NCBI RefSeq assembly: GCF_027244095.1
Contig: NC_069659.1
Location: 89,277,501-89,341,500, forward strand
Origin: Hemicordylus capensis
Taxonomy: Eukaryota > Chordata > Lepidosauria > Squamata > Cordylidae
DNA length: 64,000 bases
Reading direction: 5' to 3'
Below the pieces are notes generated by a model, which searched no databases, was not told where the DNA came from, and saw only the letters and a list, made by a program, of their open reading frames with translations. Numbering within the stretch: the stretch's first letter is position 1; every line of letters starts with the position of its first letter. This document shows, in pieces, positions 46,774 to 55,847 of this stretch. Position numbers and translations under genes: made by a program.

Positions 46774-49700
46774 GGGGGTGTGGCCAAGATGGTGACAAGC
46801 TAGCAGCACTACTCATGAACTCCTGCCTTAAAATTAGACTTCTCACTGGAGATGGAATTCTCAAGCAGAAACCTAACCATGAGAAGTAAAGACAAGAAAG
46901 AAAGAAAAATAAAATAAAATAGAAACAGCCCTAACGATCAGCCAGCCAAGGCAGGGAAGCAGATGAGAATGGACTCCTACCTTTCCACTAATGGAGCAGT
47001 GAGTACAATCTTCACACTCCCTACCAAGAACAGATTTATGTTCCTGGGCATGGAGAATCCTCCCTCACCTGCCAAGGAGCTTGCTACAGAAGAAACTGCA
47101 TTACACCAGGCATCTCCTTTGCCATCTAAGAACTCTGGTCCAGGAAAACCCCCTGGAGCAGGAGAGAGAGAAAGAGAGAGAGAAAATCTAAGAGGGCCAG
47201 ACGTCCCCCTCGCCACCCCCACAAATTGCTACCAGAATACCTAGGTAACATCTGCCTTTTAACCACAGAAAACTTTAATTCATATTTTAGAAGGCCTAAA
47301 CACAATAACAACAAAGGTAGATAACTCAGGCATGCCTTCAATGCATTCGAAGGACAAGACATCTGTGGGGAGAAAAGCCCATTTAAAACCCCCAAAGCAG
47401 TGCTTTGCAATGTCCAGACAGCTCCCTGCTCAGCTCCAGATGGAGGCTCTGTCAAAACTCCAAACAAGCTGCATATAGGACCACCAAAAACAACCCACTC
47501 ATCTAATATATCACACATACTTCAAGCTTCCAGGTGCTACTTCAAATTGCAACAGATTACACCAGTGTGGGGAGGTGGTCATTTCACAAAACTATAATAA
47601 GTTATGTGAGTCTGCTTTTAAATTGCCACCCAAGATTTATAGACCTGATCCAATTTTTACCTAGTCACCCAGAGACCAAGAGAATTTTGCTTATCTTCAA
47701 TCACTCCACCCTCCCACTCAGACTCATTTGGAAGGCGGATGCATCTCTCTCATAGTTACAATGGAAGAACCATCAGAGTGTTCAGGGATGCACAATACAA
47801 CCACTACTAGCAGGGAAATTCAGAAGCAAATTTGAGCCTTCTACAAATGACCTTAGGGTCATCACTCCTCACCTCAAACAGCACCGGAGCCACTGCAAAC
47901 TGCAGTTTGATTCTGAATGCATTGAAGCAAAAAAAATAAAATAATGCTCATTGCCAACTACAACTTCTACAACGCTAAAAGCAGGGTCTTTGTCTGTGCA
48001 GGACCTCCTTAAGCAGGTCCTTCTCCTTAAGCAGAAGAGGCAATAGAAACAACTTCTCAAACACAAGAAAAGAGATGCCATGAAAGACACCTGGTCATGT
48101 CCCATCCAAGCAGTCAGAACTAATGACTTGGCCCTATTCTGGCTCATCACTGCAGATCACCCCAGCAATGGTCTGACGCACTTGGACAGCTGCATTCCAC
48201 CCTAGGTCTGGGAAAGCAGCAAGACACTTTTGTGAACTGTACAGAGATGAAGAAGGGAACCACGGATGCCCTTGGGGTGACATAGAGGACCTGCCTGCCT
48301 GGTTATAAAAAAATAACTCAGTGTGGTGGGCTCCCATTCCTTGCTGCTTACATTTATTGACAAGCATGGTCACATTCCTAAAGACTGAGGGCTAGCAGTT
48401 ATTCCCAACTTCAAAAAAGGTAAGAGAAGTGACCCAGCAAACTATAGACCCATTAGCCTGCTCAGCACAATACCAGACACCTGTATTGGAAACAAAGAGA
48501 CTGGCTGGAACAAGAAAACCTCCTAGTAGTGGAGCAGGCCAGATTCAGGAATGGACAATCTACCATTGACACGTACCTAGTACTCCAGCATCTAATTGAG
48601 AAAAACTCAACCTCTCCCTGTATGCTGCCTTCATAGACCTCAAGTCTACATTCAACTCCATCTCATGAGCCAAATTATGGGGAAAACTGGAAGCCTCTTT
48701 GATTGACTGGTGCCTGCTATCTATCATTTGTATCCTTCATGGCAGCACATCCCTGAAAGTCAGATGCAAACCTAAGGCCATTTGTCAAGCACTGTCCCCA
48801 CTTGTAAGGGCATCAAATAAGGTTGTATGCTTACCCTGCTTCTATTCAGTTTTTACATAAATGTCATGGTGGGTCACCTAAACAACTTGGACTTTCATCT
48901 CCCCCAAGCTGGTGGAGAAACACATCTTCATCCTGCTATACCCAGACAGTGCAGCAATTCTCTCTAGGGCCCCCATTGGTCTTAGAAGAGCACTGGAGAC
49001 CCTCGCTCGATATTGTAAAGAGGACCATTTGGAAATAAACTATCATAAAACCAAAATCATGACCTTTGCCAGACCATAGGAACATAGGAAGCTGCCATAT
49101 ACTGAGTCAGGCCATTGGTCTATCTAGCTCAGTATTGTCTACACAGACTGGCAGCGGCTTCTCCAAGGTTGCAGGCAGGAGTCTCACTCAGCCCTATCTT
49201 GGAGAAGCCAGAGAGGGAACTTGAAACCTTCTGCTCTTCCCAGAGTGGCTCCATCCCCTGAGGGGAATATCTTACAGTGCTCACACATCAAGTCTCCCAT
49301 TCATATGCAACCAGAGCAGACCCTGCTTAGTTAAAGAGACAAATTATGCTTGCTATCACAAGACCAAAGATACACTCCTGGCGCATGGACAGGAACACAA
49401 TCGAGCAGGTCTCATGCTTTGAATACTTGGGGGTGATCTTTCATACATATGGCACCAGGGAGGCCCACAGCAGCTATGTTGCTCAAAACTCCCAGAGATG
49501 TGCTGCTGCTATCTTAAAATTATTCCAGTCAAAAGGAGGCTATTACATACCTGCAGTCCTTAAACTATTTGAAGCTAAGTTGCTGGCCCAACATCTCTAC
49601 GGGGCCAAGCCGTGCCCCTTCTCCAACATCAGCCCTCTGGAGCTTGTCCAGTCTAAATTTCTAAGAGCAGAATTCCAGTTACTGTGCTGTGTCTCCCGTG

Positions 49701-49820
49701 CTGGTTTACAGCTGGAGGTAGGCCCAGTGAAAGTGGAGGCCAGAGCATGGCTGTCCATAATTTCTGGCAGACTATCCTTCTTTCTAACTGGCCTAGCCCC
49801 TTTAATGATAGAAGATAGAT
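46774..49820 (+). mobile_element. Old Vingi/I-Jockey-like LINE, 5' and central part
   Basis: The 5' end GGGGGTGTGGCCAAGATGG matches the 5' end of the young copy (GGGGAGGTGGAGCCAACATGG). An ORF1 start follows with RMDSYLSTNGAVSTIF and KNRFMFLGME, paralogous to the young ORF1. The coding part then jumps: FDSECIEAKK appears only about 945 bp after the ORF1 start (about 2770 bp in the young copy), so most of ORF1 and the endonuclease are deleted. RT remnants follow (SDPANYRPISLLSTI near 48430; FEYLGVIFHTYG and PAVLKLFEAKLLAQHLYGA at 49430-49600). Many stops and shifts. A 5S-headed SINE splits it at 49079-49362. Confidence 0.85.
49079..49362 (-). mobile_element. SINE with 5S-rRNA-like head
   Basis: On the minus strand the head reads ACTAAGCAGGGTCTGCTCTG, then GAATGGGAGACTTGATG, resembling the 5S rRNA internal promoter. 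The body GCCGCTGCCAGTCTGTGTAG, GAGCTAGATAGACCAATGGC and tail GGCAGCTTCCTATGTTCC are the same as behind the tRNA-like heads at 39883 and 41050. Inserted in the old LINE. Confidence 0.85.
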
Positions 49821-49953
49821 ACCAATCCACCTAGAAGTAGACTCTGTTGGTGAAACTAACATCATGCAGGCTCTCCCCCCTCCCATTTCCCTGAGTTATG
49901 AGCAGGCCAGGACACTTTTCAAACAGTGCATAATGGACGCAGGCAGGGGCGTA
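49821..49953. repeat. Target-site duplication of the young LINE, copy 1 (133 bp)
   Basis: Identical to 55237-55369 except one position (C here at the CpG in GGGGCGTA, T there). It covers old LINE sequence and the first 10 bp of a hAT end (49944-49953). Confidence 0.95.
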
Positions 49954-50028
49954 GAATCAGAATCAGAAGCTTTATTTCGATCAATGACCAGAACAAACAC
50001 AAGCAAAAAGGAAAAAGAGAATAAAACA

Positions 50029-53000
50029 TCATAAAATAGTAGTACGCAACTTACATGCAACGTAGCAAAACTTGGCCACAGAGTTAGTACTCATACTATC
50101 AAATTTAGTCAGTAATAAATCAAGATAAAAGTCATCTGAGCGGCCAGGAAAAGACTTCAACAAGGGTGAGATAAAATCTAAACGGGCATCCCTGTAGAGG
50201 TCACAGTAATGAATAAAATGTGCAGTCGACTCAATAGCACCTGAGCCACAAGGGCAGAGGCGCAAACCATAAGGAATCCCCTTGAACCTTCCCTTAAGCA
50301 CAGATGTTGGAAGAACATTAAGACGTGCAAGGGTCAAGGCACGCCTAAATTTAGGAAAGGTTATGTTACTTAGGTAATCAGCAGGCTTAAGATTGTAGAG
50401 CTGGTTACCTATATACAAACCTCTAGATATTTTGGAGGCTTCAACCTGTAGGTCAGTATCAATTATTCGCTGTTTAATAACCTTCGTAGCTGTAATAGAT
50501 CCCATCCTAACAAGTTCTTCAAGTGGGATCCCATAAAGTTGAGATTTTATTTTAAGCGACCGTTTCCATCTCAAATCAAAGGAGTCGGTCATAATAAGAG
50601 GGACTAATCCCACTTGTGAAAACTTCAATTTTAACCAGAATAGGAAAATACATTTCCAATAAACCGATTCCAAAGTATAAAGGCCTGCCTCCCGTCTAAT
50701 AGCGGCATTTGAGACACTATTTGGGACCTGGAAGATGGATCTAAGAAATTTTGTCTGTATGGCCTCCAGAGGTGAAAAATTACAGAAAGGGCCCAATTGT
50801 GCACCATATGTAAGCTGTGGGTGTACTTTAGCTGCAAAGAGTTTAATAGCAGCAGGTATATATACAGCGCCCTTCGTGAAATAAAAAGATCTAATTAAGT
50901 TGGCTGAAAGCTGGGCTTTCTGTATGGTATAGTTCAGGTGGGCCTGATGGCCTCCCGAAGCATGGAAGACTATGCCAAGGTATTTAAATATTTTAACTTG
51001 TTCAATTAATTGGCCATTTATTTTCCATACATGGGGCTTGGGGCGTTTGGCAAATACCAGTACTTTAGTTTTCTGGTAGTTTACCTCAATGGCCTCCTCT
51101 GCACAAAAAGAGCTAAGTGATGCAAGTGCCCGCCTTAGGCCGACTGGAGTCAGTGACAGGAGAACCATGTCATCGGCATACAGCAGAATTGATATATGTT
51201 TATGTGCCAGTTTGGGCGGATGAATAGAAGGAGCATTCATATGCGTTACTATGGAGTTAATATAGATGTTAAACAAAAAAGGGGCTAAAATACACCCTTG
51301 TCTGACTCCTCTATGTGTGGGGATTTCAGCAGATAAGTGACCCCGTGCACTACAACGAACTCTTAAGGATGTATTTTCATGTAGCTTAAAAATTAGTAAT
51401 AGGAGACGCTTATCTATGGATAAATCCCTCAACTTAGCCCAAAGGCGGCCCCTAGAGATGGAATCAAAGGCAGATTTTAAGTCAATAAATGCCGCATAGA
51501 GGGCAGAGCCAGGTTTACAAGTATATTTCTCAGCCAGATGTTGGAGTATAAAGGCCTGCTCAATGGTCGATCGGCCTTCACGAAATCCGGCTTGTTCAGG
51601 AGCCAGGATGTTATAGGCATCAATCCAGTCAGTCAGTTTTATCAGGAGATGTTTCGCATATAATTTAGAGATAATGCTCAAGAGGCTAATTGGGTGGTAA
51701 TTTGCAGGATCTTGTCTGCTTCCTTTTTTATAAACAGGGATAATTAAAGCAACCCCCCAATCCTGAGGAATTTTCGCAGTCTTATCGATAAATGAGAATA
51801 ATGACGCAAGAACAGGGGCCCACCATTCTAAGTTAGTGCGTATAATCTCAATAATGATGCGGTCGATCCCGGGAGCTTTACCGGGTTTAGTTTGTTTGAC
51901 AAGGGCCTCAATTTCTGAGCATGTAACTGGGTTCCAATAGGAAAGGTCAGAGGTATTTAATTCTAGCTTAGCTTCTGTAGGATCAGTTTGACTGTAGAGT
52001 TTGTGGAAATGACGCTCCCATGATTCTGCGGGAACAATAAAGGTCGGTGAGGAGGGAGCTCTCACGTGAGGAGAAGAGATCAGTCGCCAAAACCTTGTTT
52101 GATTCTTTGATTTAGCCACATCAATTAATTCAGACCATTTTTCTTTAGTAAATTGAAATTTCTTAGATTTCAACAATTTCTTATATTGATGTCTCAGATT
52201 AAGTAAATCCTGCGAACTGTATACAGAGGTACCTTCAGCATGGGATTTAAAGGCCTGAATGAGGGCCCTCTTGGCAGCGCGACACTCAGAATCAAACCAT
52301 GGACGGGAGGGGGTTTTATGGCGCTGACTAGCTGGTGGGCAGGAGTTGGTGAGCATGGGTGAAAGGAGACTAATTAGGCTAGCATAAAGATCTAAGATAG
52401 CTGGAGAGGAAATCTGTAATCCTTTCCCAACTAGGGCATCTCGCAGGGAGATGGCATCCTGAGAATTTAGGAACAAGCTTACTTGGTTAAGCAAGAAAGG
52501 AGACCATCTCACTCGCTGGTGTATAGGTCCATCATTCCTGCAAAGATCTTGTCTGCAGTCTAACCTAACAAGGCCTTTCCAACCAATATTCGGATGCAGG
52601 GGGAAATGATCGCTCTCTGGTCGATTAACAACTTGAAAGTTCCTAAGAGCTGAGGCCAAACCACGAGAAATAGCCACATAGTCAATTAAGGAAGATCTAG
52701 CTCCCGCCCAGTGAGTAACCTCTGCGGGAAAATCAGTGTGAACCGCTCCATTAAGACAGTGCAAATCCAACTTATTAAATGACTGAAGTAAGGTTAAACC
52801 GGAAGCATTAGCTCTAGAGTCTTTAGAGCGTCTAACGATTAAAGGGAATGGAGGTTCTACAGTTGGAGGGTAACAGTGAAATTTGGAATAAAGAGCTCGA
52901 TCATCCAAACCAGTACGAGCATTGAAGTCTCCCGCCAGTACATAGTGTGAATTATGCTGTGAGATCTGGATATCAGTAATAAATGCTTCTAAATTTACCC

Positions 53001-53376
53001 ATATCCCCCTAACACAAGAGTGTGAACCTAAAGGTGGGATATAGATGTTTATCAGCACTAAATTGAAAACCCCAGAAGTAAGTAGAACAGCTAATGCATA
53101 AGGGTCAAGGGAGCTAAGGTAAGTCAATTTGCATTGCAGAGATGTAGATACAAGGACTGCAAGACCACCCTTCGGTCTACTCCTGCCCCCCTCAGCCTTG
53201 GCAGCTAGTAGAAAAGGTGTATAACCAGGGAGAAAAAGGTCTCCTGTTAGCCAAGTTTCTTGGATCATCAAAATGTCAAAGTGGGAAACAAAAGATGAAA
53301 AGTCCGGGTCATGACGTTTGCTGTTCCAACCGCCGACATTCCAGGCTAAGATCGATATCTGTTCTGGACCAGCCAA
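50029..53376 (-). CDS. LINE ORF2: APE endonuclease plus reverse transcriptase, 1115 codons
   Basis: It nicks the target and reverse-transcribes the element RNA onto it. Endonuclease residues 1-260: N13 in AWNVGGW, E40 in QETW, D150/N152 in AGDFNAR, D232 in LIDYV, and SDH at 255-257. RT residues about 480-810: GKAPGIDR (499-506), PISLLS, EQAGFREGRS (594-603), FIDLKSAFD with D632, RQGCILAPFLFN, YADD (733-736), and KYLGIVF. The C-terminal knuckle is C1041, C1043, H1053, C1058. No internal stop. The first codon of the frame is TTG, not ATG. The first in-frame ATG (residue 37) would remove the N13 block. The frame is continuous with ORF1 across TGA at 53380-53382 followed by CTT, so read-through or a lost start codon must be considered. 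Confidence 0.92.
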   Translation of the reverse strand: MAGPEQISILAWNVGGWNSKRHDPDFSSFVSHFDILMIQETWLTGDLFLPGYTPFLLAAKAEGGRSRPKGGLAVLVSTSLQCKLTYLSSLDPYALAVLLTSGVFNLVLINIYIPPLGSHSCVRGIWVNLEAFITDIQISQHNSHYVLAGDFNARTGLDDRALYSKFHCYPPTVEPPFPLIVRRSKDSRANASGLTLLQSFNKLDLHCLNGAVHTDFPAEVTHWAGARSSLIDYVAISRGLASALRNFQVVNRPESDHFPLHPNIGWKGLVRLDCRQDLCRNDGPIHQRVRWSPFLLNQVSLFLNSQDAISLRDALVGKGLQISSPAILDLYASLISLLSPMLTNSCPPASQRHKTPSRPWFDSECRAAKRALIQAFKSHAEGTSVYSSQDLLNLRHQYKKLLKSKKFQFTKEKWSELIDVAKSKNQTRFWRLISSPHVRAPSSPTFIVPAESWERHFHKLYSQTDPTEAKLELNTSDLSYWNPVTCSEIEALVKQTKPGKAPGIDRIIIEIIRTNLEWWAPVLASLFSFIDKTAKIPQDWGVALIIPVYKKGSRQDPANYHPISLLSIISKLYAKHLLIKLTDWIDAYNILAPEQAGFREGRSTIEQAFILQHLAEKYTCKPGSALYAAFIDLKSAFDSISRGRLWAKLRDLSIDKRLLLLIFKLHENTSLRVRCSARGHLSAEIPTHRGVRQGCILAPFLFNIYINSIVTHMNAPSIHPPKLAHKHISILLYADDMVLLSLTPVGLRRALASLSSFCAEEAIEVNYQKTKVLVFAKRPKPHVWKINGQLIEQVKIFKYLGIVFHASGGHQAHLNYTIQKAQLSANLIRSFYFTKGAVYIPAAIKLFAAKVHPQLTYGAQLGPFCNFSPLEAIQTKFLRSIFQVPNSVSNAAIRREAGLYTLESVYWKCIFLFWLKLKFSQVGLVPLIMTDSFDLRWKRSLKIKSQLYGIPLEELVRMGSITATKVIKQRIIDTDLQVEASKISRGLYIGNQLYNLKPADYLSNITFPKFRRALTLARLNVLPTSVLKGRFKGIPYGLRLCPCGSGAIESTAHFIHYCDLYRDARLDFISPLLKSFPGRSDDFYLDLLLTKFDSMSTNSVAKFCYVACKLRTTIL

Positions 53377-53379
53377 AAG

Positions 53380-54720
53380 TCAATCAGTTGGAATCTGGGT
53401 AGCCACGGGAGTAGAGTTAGTTTCAGGTTCACATAGAGTGGCATCAGTGGCCAGGGGTTCTGGCAACAAAGAGCAGTTGGGGATATTGGTTGGTGCAGAT
53501 AATCTGGAAGTAGAGGTAGGATCATCTTGAGGAGATGGAGTAGTTGAAATGCAAATCAGGCTTGTGTCATCATCAGAGGAGAGAACAATAGGGTCTTCTG
53601 TAGATCTTGGAGTAGCAGAAGAAGGGGAAGGTGAGGCACTTGCAGTATCAACAGCGTTAGCGGTAGCATCCTTGTAAGTTGGAAATGAGGGACCATTATC
53701 GTTGTCATCCGGGAGAGGCCTAGCACCAGTCTTTTTTAAAGCTTTAGCAGGAGAAGAGTGCTGTTTAGAATCTAGCAAGGAAAAAATTGAATAGAAATGG
53801 GGGTCGTTTGCCAAGCCCGCCCAATGGTGTTCCTCAATTTGGCCATTTTCTTGTAATGCCATGTGTACCAATTTCAATGTATCCACATCCACTGGAACGT
53901 CAGCAGATAGATGGTTAACAGGAGAGGAATTCCCAGCTATGCAGAGAGAAACAGCTTGACTTTGTTTACTCAGTTCAGCCAAATCGTCGGCTACCTCAAG
54001 CAAGGACTTTATAGTATCCGGTAGGGGAAGTATATCAGCATAGTCCTGTAATGCAGAAGTAAGCTTTGGAGCAGCATAAGAGTTTAAAGTTTCTGCCTCA
54101 GCTCCTTTCTCTTGGGAGGGAGTCTTAATTGAAAGTACACAGGGATGCTGACCTTGAGGTATGGAATGCGATGTTGTCTTGGGCCTGGATGTTTTACTGC
54201 TTAGCTTAGTTCTCTCAAGGCTGCGAGGCCGAGGGCGAGGCGCAGAGAGTGGCGGATTTATCTCCCTCATAGCTAGAGGTTTAACAGTTGCATTTACAAA
54301 ACATCTCTGGGTTGAAATATTGAATCTGGCCAGATACTCTCTTGATCGAAGAAGTAACTCTGGGAAACTGGAATTCCTGAATGTGAGTAGAATTCTCTGA
54401 TTATGATTCATATCTGGTAAATGTTCATATTTAATAAGGTCATAGCTTGAGATAGAACGGGCAGTTAAGGAGCTTAATGAGCGAAGAATAGCAGATTTGT
54501 GGATCCAATTATAACGGTTGCATGACTGACGTGGAACAGAGAGCATAACACAATTAGGTTGAAGTCTGAGGTTAGCTTTGTTGTCAGGTGCAGGGAACGA
54601 TATACGATCTAATAGCCCATTAACCGATAGCCCATTAACCGGTGAGGCTATCTTTGTTTTAGTATTGCCTTCACGATGGAAACAGGAGCAAGACTGGCTT
54701 TGGGTTAAAACAAGCTTCAT
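53380..54720 (-). CDS. LINE ORF1, main part (446 codons from first internal ATG)
   Basis: Presumed RNA-binding protein that packages the element RNA. Residues about 50-148 (…NQRILLTFRNSSFPELLLRS…) recall the RRM-like fold of LINE ORF1 proteins. About 155-185 is basic and proline-rich (PRPRPRSLERTK). The C-terminal third is acidic and Ser/Thr/Pro-rich, with PIVLSSDDD at 377-385. No CCHC knuckle was seen. The frame stays open upstream of this ATG to 54873 and encodes LLSQFCNLTADTLQYILQAL, a coiled-coil-like stretch, so translation normally starts earlier (next entry). It ends in TGA at 53382-53380, in phase with ORF2. Confidence 0.8.
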   Translation of the reverse strand: MKLVLTQSQSCSCFHREGNTKTKIASPVNGLSVNGLLDRISFPAPDNKANLRLQPNCVMLSVPRQSCNRYNWIHKSAILRSLSSLTARSISSYDLIKYEHLPDMNHNQRILLTFRNSSFPELLLRSREYLARFNISTQRCFVNATVKPLAMREINPPLSAPRPRPRSLERTKLSSKTSRPKTTSHSIPQGQHPCVLSIKTPSQEKGAEAETLNSYAAPKLTSALQDYADILPLPDTIKSLLEVADDLAELSKQSQAVSLCIAGNSSPVNHLSADVPVDVDTLKLVHMALQENGQIEEHHWAGLANDPHFYSIFSLLDSKQHSSPAKALKKTGARPLPDDNDNGPSFPTYKDATANAVDTASASPSPSSATPRSTEDPIVLSSDDDTSLICISTTPSPQDDPTSTSRLSAPTNIPNCSLLPEPLATDATLCEPETNSTPVATQIPTD

Positions 54721-54873
54721 GATCTCACTTGTTTTAGATTCCAGTCTCTTTAAAGCTTGTAGAATATATTGCAGCGTATCTGCAGTTAAATTGCAGAATT
54801 GAGATAGAAGAACGTTTTGATCAATGCTACGCTGCGTCTCCTGTGAAGAGCCATTCAGGGGGGGTCGACAAAA

Positions 54874-55062
54874 TCATCCCCAGCAACAGCTTCTGTGAAG
54901 GCACAAATATCCTCTAACGGGGCAAATCTGTTTTGTAGTGAAATAGGAGTCGAGGCACTCACCGAAGGCAAAAAAAGAGTCCAACTTCAGCTGCTTGGTG
55001 CGTGTCTTTGACGCTGGGACTGAGGCAGGGAGACCAGCTCCTGTGCAATTCCTTCTGCCCAT
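54874..55062 (-). CDS. LINE ORF1, N-terminal start region
   Basis: The ATG at 55062 gives MGRRNCTGAG followed by SKTRTKQLKLDSF. After a T7 run (54970-54976) the shifted frame gives SVSASTPISLQNRFAPLEDI, which aligns with STNGAVSTIFTLPTKNRF in the old LINE copy. A C7 run (54858-54864) returns to the original frame. So this copy seems to carry two compensating one-base homopolymer changes that put a stop at 54874-54876. The alternative is that the short frame is only a leader. Confidence 0.6.
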   Translation of the reverse strand: MGRRNCTGAGLPASVPASKTRTKQLKLDSFFAFGECLDSYFTTKQICPVRGYLCLHRSCCWG

Positions 55063-55236
55063 CCTGGAGGGCTAAAAATAATCTCCCAGGTGATAAAGAG
55101 TAGAATAAAAAATATAAAATAATAAAATAGCAAAGAATAATCCAGAAAGAGAGGCCTCTACAGGGAAAAAAGACAAAGAACTGGAGGAGCTGAGAGGAAT
55201 CAAACTATCCGTCGGCCATGTTGGCTCCACCTCCCC
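55063..55236 (-). promoter_or_regulatory. 5' UTR of the young LINE, presumed internal promoter
   Basis: About 175 bp between the element start and the ORF1 ATG, with a GGAGCCAACATGGCCGACGG start, a CTCCTCCAG patch and an AT-rich second half. Full-length LINEs transcribe from their own 5' UTR; that this one does is inference. An ATGG sits at +18 with a short frame. Confidence 0.4.
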
Positions 55237-55369
55237 ACCAATCCACCTAGAAGTAGACTCTGTTGGTGAAACTAACATCATGCAGGCTCTCCCCCCTCCC
55301 ATTTCCCTGAGTTATGAGCAGGCCAGGACACTTTTCAAACAGTGCATAATGGACGCAGGCAGGGGTGTA
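55237..55369. repeat. Target-site duplication of the young LINE, copy 2 (133 bp)
   Basis: Pairs with 49821-49953. The sequence after it (ACTATAATAGGG) continues the hAT interior, and the sequence before copy 1 continues the old LINE. That defines the empty site. Confidence 0.95.
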
Positions 55370-55665
55370 ACTATAATAGGGCAAGGGGAGACAGTTGTCT
55401 GGGGGCCCACTGCCTTGGGGGCCACCCCAGAGGCAAGTCACATGACTGATTCCCCCAGCCGCACACTCATCCAGGCTTCCTTCAGTTGTATTCATCCTCT
55501 GAAATGGATGTGAGTGTTAAGACCTGGAGCTACCAGAACAGCATGTCTTTCTCTAGTACCATTAAATGACTTGCATCATCCACAATTTACAAAACCTTTA
55601 AAAAAATAATTTAGGATGATGTTCTATTGTGACACATAGATTATATATAGATAGATAGAGATATA

Positions 55666-55711
<46 letters not shown>

Positions 55712-55839
55712 TTTTTGTTACCACTATTCAGCCTCATTTAAGATTTCTTTACTTCATGAGCTGAGCTTCAGTGTGTGTGTGGGGGGGGGCGCATTTTAAA
55801 TCTTGTCTCTGGGCCCACTCCAATCTCGCTACGCCCTTG
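55360..55839. mobile_element. hAT-like non-autonomous element, copy B
   Basis: Ends CAGGGGTGTAACTATAAT and (reverse complement) CAAGGGCGTAGCGAG. The flanking octamers GACGCAGG (55352-55359) and GATGCAGA (55840-55847) differ by two transitions. It matches copy C closely, with an extra (AC)n array. Sits inside the old LINE. Confidence 0.88.
55660..55709. repeat. (AC)n microsatellite
   Basis: About 22 AC units after a GATA-rich lead (ATAGATAGATAG). Lies within hAT copy B; copies A and C lack it at this point. Confidence 0.95.
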
Positions 55840-55847
55840 GATGCAGA

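Larger units (their letters stand above)
49954..55236 (-). mobile_element. Young Vingi/I-Jockey-like LINE, full-length 5.3 kb
   Basis: Runs from a 5' end GGGGAGGTGGAGCCAACATG at 55236 to a 3' end with AATAAAG and a short TTCTGATTCTGATTC tail at 49954. Parts: a 5' UTR of about 175 bp, ORF1, ORF2 with APE endonuclease, reverse transcriptase and a C-terminal CCHC-type knuckle, and a 75-bp 3' UTR. There is no RNase H domain after the RT. I assign Vingi/I-Jockey from domain order and the CPCGSG...H...C tail; R1- or I-clade relatives remain possible. The near-identical 133-bp flanks and intact ORF2 make it recent. Confidence 0.9.

Noticed and set aside
49079-49362. 5S rRNA gene
   Set aside because: Only the internal promoter-like part is similar and a SINE body follows; the 5S gene ends are absent.
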